The notes under the pieces: model-generated
Told to the model about the DNA's origin: nothing
Seen by the model: the letters and a program-made list of their open reading frames with translations, nothing else
Databases searched by the model: none
Shown here: positions 62,421 to 64,000 of the stretch, one piece after another
How the letters are laid out: every line of letters starts with the position of its first letter
Numbering within the stretch: position 1 is the stretch's first letter
Origin: Streptomyces sp. NBC_00390
GTDB taxonomy: Bacteria; Actinomycetota; Actinomycetes; Streptomycetales; Streptomycetaceae
Direction of reading: 5' to 3'
NCBI RefSeq assembly: GCF_036057275.1
Contig: NZ_CP107945.1
Coordinates: 62,001 to 126,000, forward strand
Length of the DNA stretch: 64,000 bases
Position numbers and translations under genes: made by a program

Positions 62421-63470
62421 ATGATCAGCAGTGACGACATAGGCATTCTTGCCCAGCAACTGACGAGCCGCTTCGTCGGCTTGCTCTGGAGCGAGACGGA
62501 CATGCGCAAACTCATCGGCTGGCTCGGCTGGGAGTGGACCGGCGAACCCGGCGGCCCGGCGGGGGCCGTGACCGGGCTGCCGGGCGGGGACGCAGTGCTC
62601 GTCCCGGTCAAAGCCACCGAACGGGAGTGGGCGACGCTGGAGGAGTACCTGGAGCTCGTGGTGCCGTTGAGCCGGCCCGCACCGGAACCACGCGCGCAGG
62701 CCCAGGAGTTCCGGCGCGCGGCGGACGCGGTGCGCCAAGTGCTCGGGGACGCGACGTACGTCGGCAGTCACGGCAGCACCGGGCCGTACGGACGACGTGA
62801 GGCACGGCCCCTGTGGGGCTGCCCGTTCCTGCGCTGGCGCAAGGACCGGGTGACCCTGGAACTGCGGGCCGGGACGGATGGGCCGGAGCTCGTGCTGCAG
62901 CCCAGCGAGGCCTGGGAGACGTGGTACTCACTGGCCGGACGGGGTTTCATCGGCGTCCTGGAGGACTGCGGACAGCAGTTGCAGCACCCGCGGTGGGAGC
63001 TGGCCGGCGACTGGAACACCTTGCAGGTCTCGATCGGTGCATTCCTGCGGACGCTGCCCGCGGTCACGGTGGCGACCGGCATGTCCCAGAACCTGTCCCT
63101 GTACGGGCGGGTCGGCGACGCCTCACCCATCATGTTCGACATCGTCTGCGACGACCGCCTCTACCTCGGGTACTGCGAGTACATGGTCGAGGAAGCGGCG
63201 CGCGGCGACAACGCAGTCAAGCTCGGGTGGACCCGCCGGGAGTTGCTGCCGCCCGGGCACATCCACCCCGGAGACGACGGCGACATGCCCTGGCGCATCG
63301 ACGCGGGCGGCCCCGGGGAAGTGCGGGCCTCGGAGATGTCTGCGCTGATCGTGCGCACGGCGCAGGCCGCTGGAGTCACCAAGGCCACCGACCTGATCAT
63401 CGGCAGGGAGAGCGAGTACCGGCAGCCGTACTGGATCCACTTTGCGGAACTCGCGATGGCCACCGGCTGA
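62421..63470 (+). CDS. hypothetical protein with DUF6301-like N-terminus
   Basis: 349 residues. The first 60 (DIGILAQQLTSRFVGLLWSE, MRKLIGWLGWEW) resemble the start of the streptomycete DUF6301 family. The middle has a strand block (GCPFLRWRKDRVTLELRAG, LQPSEAWETWYSLAGRGFIGVLEDC), and the C-terminal half has NLSLYGRVGDASPIMFDIVCDDRLYLGY. No signal peptide or catalytic motif is seen. Similar proteins are found beside secretion and polymorphic-toxin genes. The assignment is tentative, but the gene itself is solid. Confidence 0.7.
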   Translation: MISSDDIGILAQQLTSRFVGLLWSETDMRKLIGWLGWEWTGEPGGPAGAVTGLPGGDAVLVPVKATEREWATLEEYLELVVPLSRPAPEPRAQAQEFRRAADAVRQVLGDATYVGSHGSTGPYGRREARPLWGCPFLRWRKDRVTLELRAGTDGPELVLQPSEAWETWYSLAGRGFIGVLEDCGQQLQHPRWELAGDWNTLQVSIGAFLRTLPAVTVATGMSQNLSLYGRVGDASPIMFDIVCDDRLYLGYCEYMVEEAARGDNAVKLGWTRRELLPPGHIHPGDDGDMPWRIDAGGPGEVRASEMSALIVRTAQAAGVTKATDLIIGRESEYRQPYWIHFAELAMATG

Positions 63471-63769
63471 GCCGACGGCTTCGAGGGTGGCAGTGCCGTC
63501 CCTTCGCTGTGATCCGCTTCCACGAACCCGGCGCCGCCGAGGCGAGGAATGCGGGTGCGTCACCGGCCTGTCCAGGAGCCGGCGTTGGCGCCGCTCCTGG
63601 GTAAGCTGCGTAGCTCAGTCACTTCGAGCACCAGGCGCCGGAGCTCGTCCGGTACGAGGGCGGCTCCGGCCTCCCACTGGACGGGCTGACGGACGTCGAA
63701 AGCCGTACCAGCGGGCGAAGGCCAGCCAGCGCGGGTTGTCGCTGACTGGCAAGCCTCAGGCCGGGGTGG

Positions 63770-64000
63770 GCAGGCCTGGTGCCGGTGGGCAAGCCTGGGG
63801 TGATGTGTCTGAGCTCCCGACAGACGGCAGCCTTTGTGAGGGTGACCTCTGCCGCTGGGGCACCGGCGATGGTCTTCCCGCCGGCGCCTTCGATCAGCTG
63901 CCAGGTGCCCGTGCCGGACAGCCGCCATCCTTCACCGAAGTCCCCGTCCTGCCCACCAAGGTCCCGGACCTCGGCGAGCCCGCCGCCCTCCAGGATCACC
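63770..64000 (-). CDS. partial hypothetical protein running off the right edge
   Basis: The minus strand enters the window reading VILEGGGLAEVRDLGGQD, then FGEGWRLSGTGTWQLIEG and EVTLTKAAVCRELRH. GWRLSGTGTWxL followed by a VxLTKA strand is a signature of small streptomycete proteins of unknown function, often next to toxin genes. After about 63800 the frame becomes Arg/Pro-rich, so the C-terminus is probably damaged. The start is outside the window. Confidence 0.45.

Noticed and set aside
1..64000. CRISPR arrays, tRNA or rRNA genes
   Set aside because: No regularly spaced short repeats and no recognisable tRNA or rRNA sequence were seen by eye. A tRNA or CRISPR scan would be decisive.

Overview
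The window is high-GC actinobacterial DNA, almost certainly from a Streptomyces. The evidence is strong G/C bias at third codon positions, frequent GTG and TTG starts, and typical streptomycete families: a LuxR-type two-component pair, RHS/YD-repeat proteins with Hint domains, lamin-tail secreted proteins, and DUF6207, DUF1877 and DUF4304 proteins. It reads as an accessory region such as a chromosome arm or island. It holds five insertion sequences or large parts of them (two IS5-type, IS110, IS3, ISL3), many gene fragments and frameshifted genes, two toxin-antitoxin pairs, and no tRNA, rRNA, ribosomal or central-metabolism genes.

Layout. 0-2 kb: degraded genes, an IS5/IS427-type element and two short repeats that also occur at 31-33 kb. 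2.3-5.1 kb: a response regulator and sensor kinase. 5.5-11.4 kb: a compact minus-strand operon of a very large STAND-type protein (NB-ARC ATPase, helical repeats, C-terminal CHAT protease-like domain) followed 7 nt later by an LCAT-like lipase; this is the best candidate for an uncharacterised immunity or stress system. 12-16 kb: small accessory genes, a DUF4304 pseudogene, a DUF1877 gene and a SUKH-like remnant next to an IS5-type element. 16-24 kb: the first polymorphic toxin (RHS core, Hint domain, ParB-like tip) with an overlapping immunity candidate. 24-27.6 kb: a divergent secreted DNRLRE/FG-GAP protein. 28-29.3 kb: two secreted lamin-tail proteins. 31-32.7 kb: a membrane Ser/Thr kinase. 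33.3-42.8 kb: the second polymorphic toxin (RHS core, Hint domain, different tip), a small zinc-ribbon protein downstream and a truncated LamG protein upstream. 43-45 kb: an IS110 element inserted in a repeat block whose uninterrupted copy lies at 52.9-53.3 kb. 45-48 kb: TetR, a ruined NAD(P)-binding gene, a pyridoxamine-phosphate-oxidase-like gene and a haloalkane dehalogenase. 48.5-49.2 kb: a truncated IS3 element. 50-51.7 kb: a Tat-exported berberine-bridge-type flavoenzyme. 52-58 kb: two Doc-like toxin-antitoxin pairs around an ISL3 element and a TPR/Sel1 gene. 58.4-64 kb: a membrane protein, small genes, a nucleotidyltransferase and unrecognised genes.

How the genes may work together. 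Conflict is the common theme: two contact or secreted polymorphic toxins with self-cleaving Hint modules and candidate immunity genes, a SUKH immunity remnant, two toxin-antitoxin pairs, and the CHAT-STAND/lipase operon, which has the sensor-plus-effector shape of known bacterial immune systems. The DNRLRE/FG-GAP, LamG and lamin-tail proteins are secreted partners that often accompany RHS proteins in actinomycetes. TetR lies divergent to the oxidoreductase/PPOX/dehalogenase run and probably controls it.

Stretches with no convincing gene: 1985-2327 (one terminator), 5135-5517 (one inverted repeat), 11420-12052, 13768-14050, 23597-24134 (divergent promoters), 27661-28030, 29312-29867, 32991-33319, 49422-50151, 51746-52085, 61063-61399, 62099-62420 and 63471-63769. 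Coordinates of frameshifted genes, IS ends and fragments are read by eye and may be off by a few bases.
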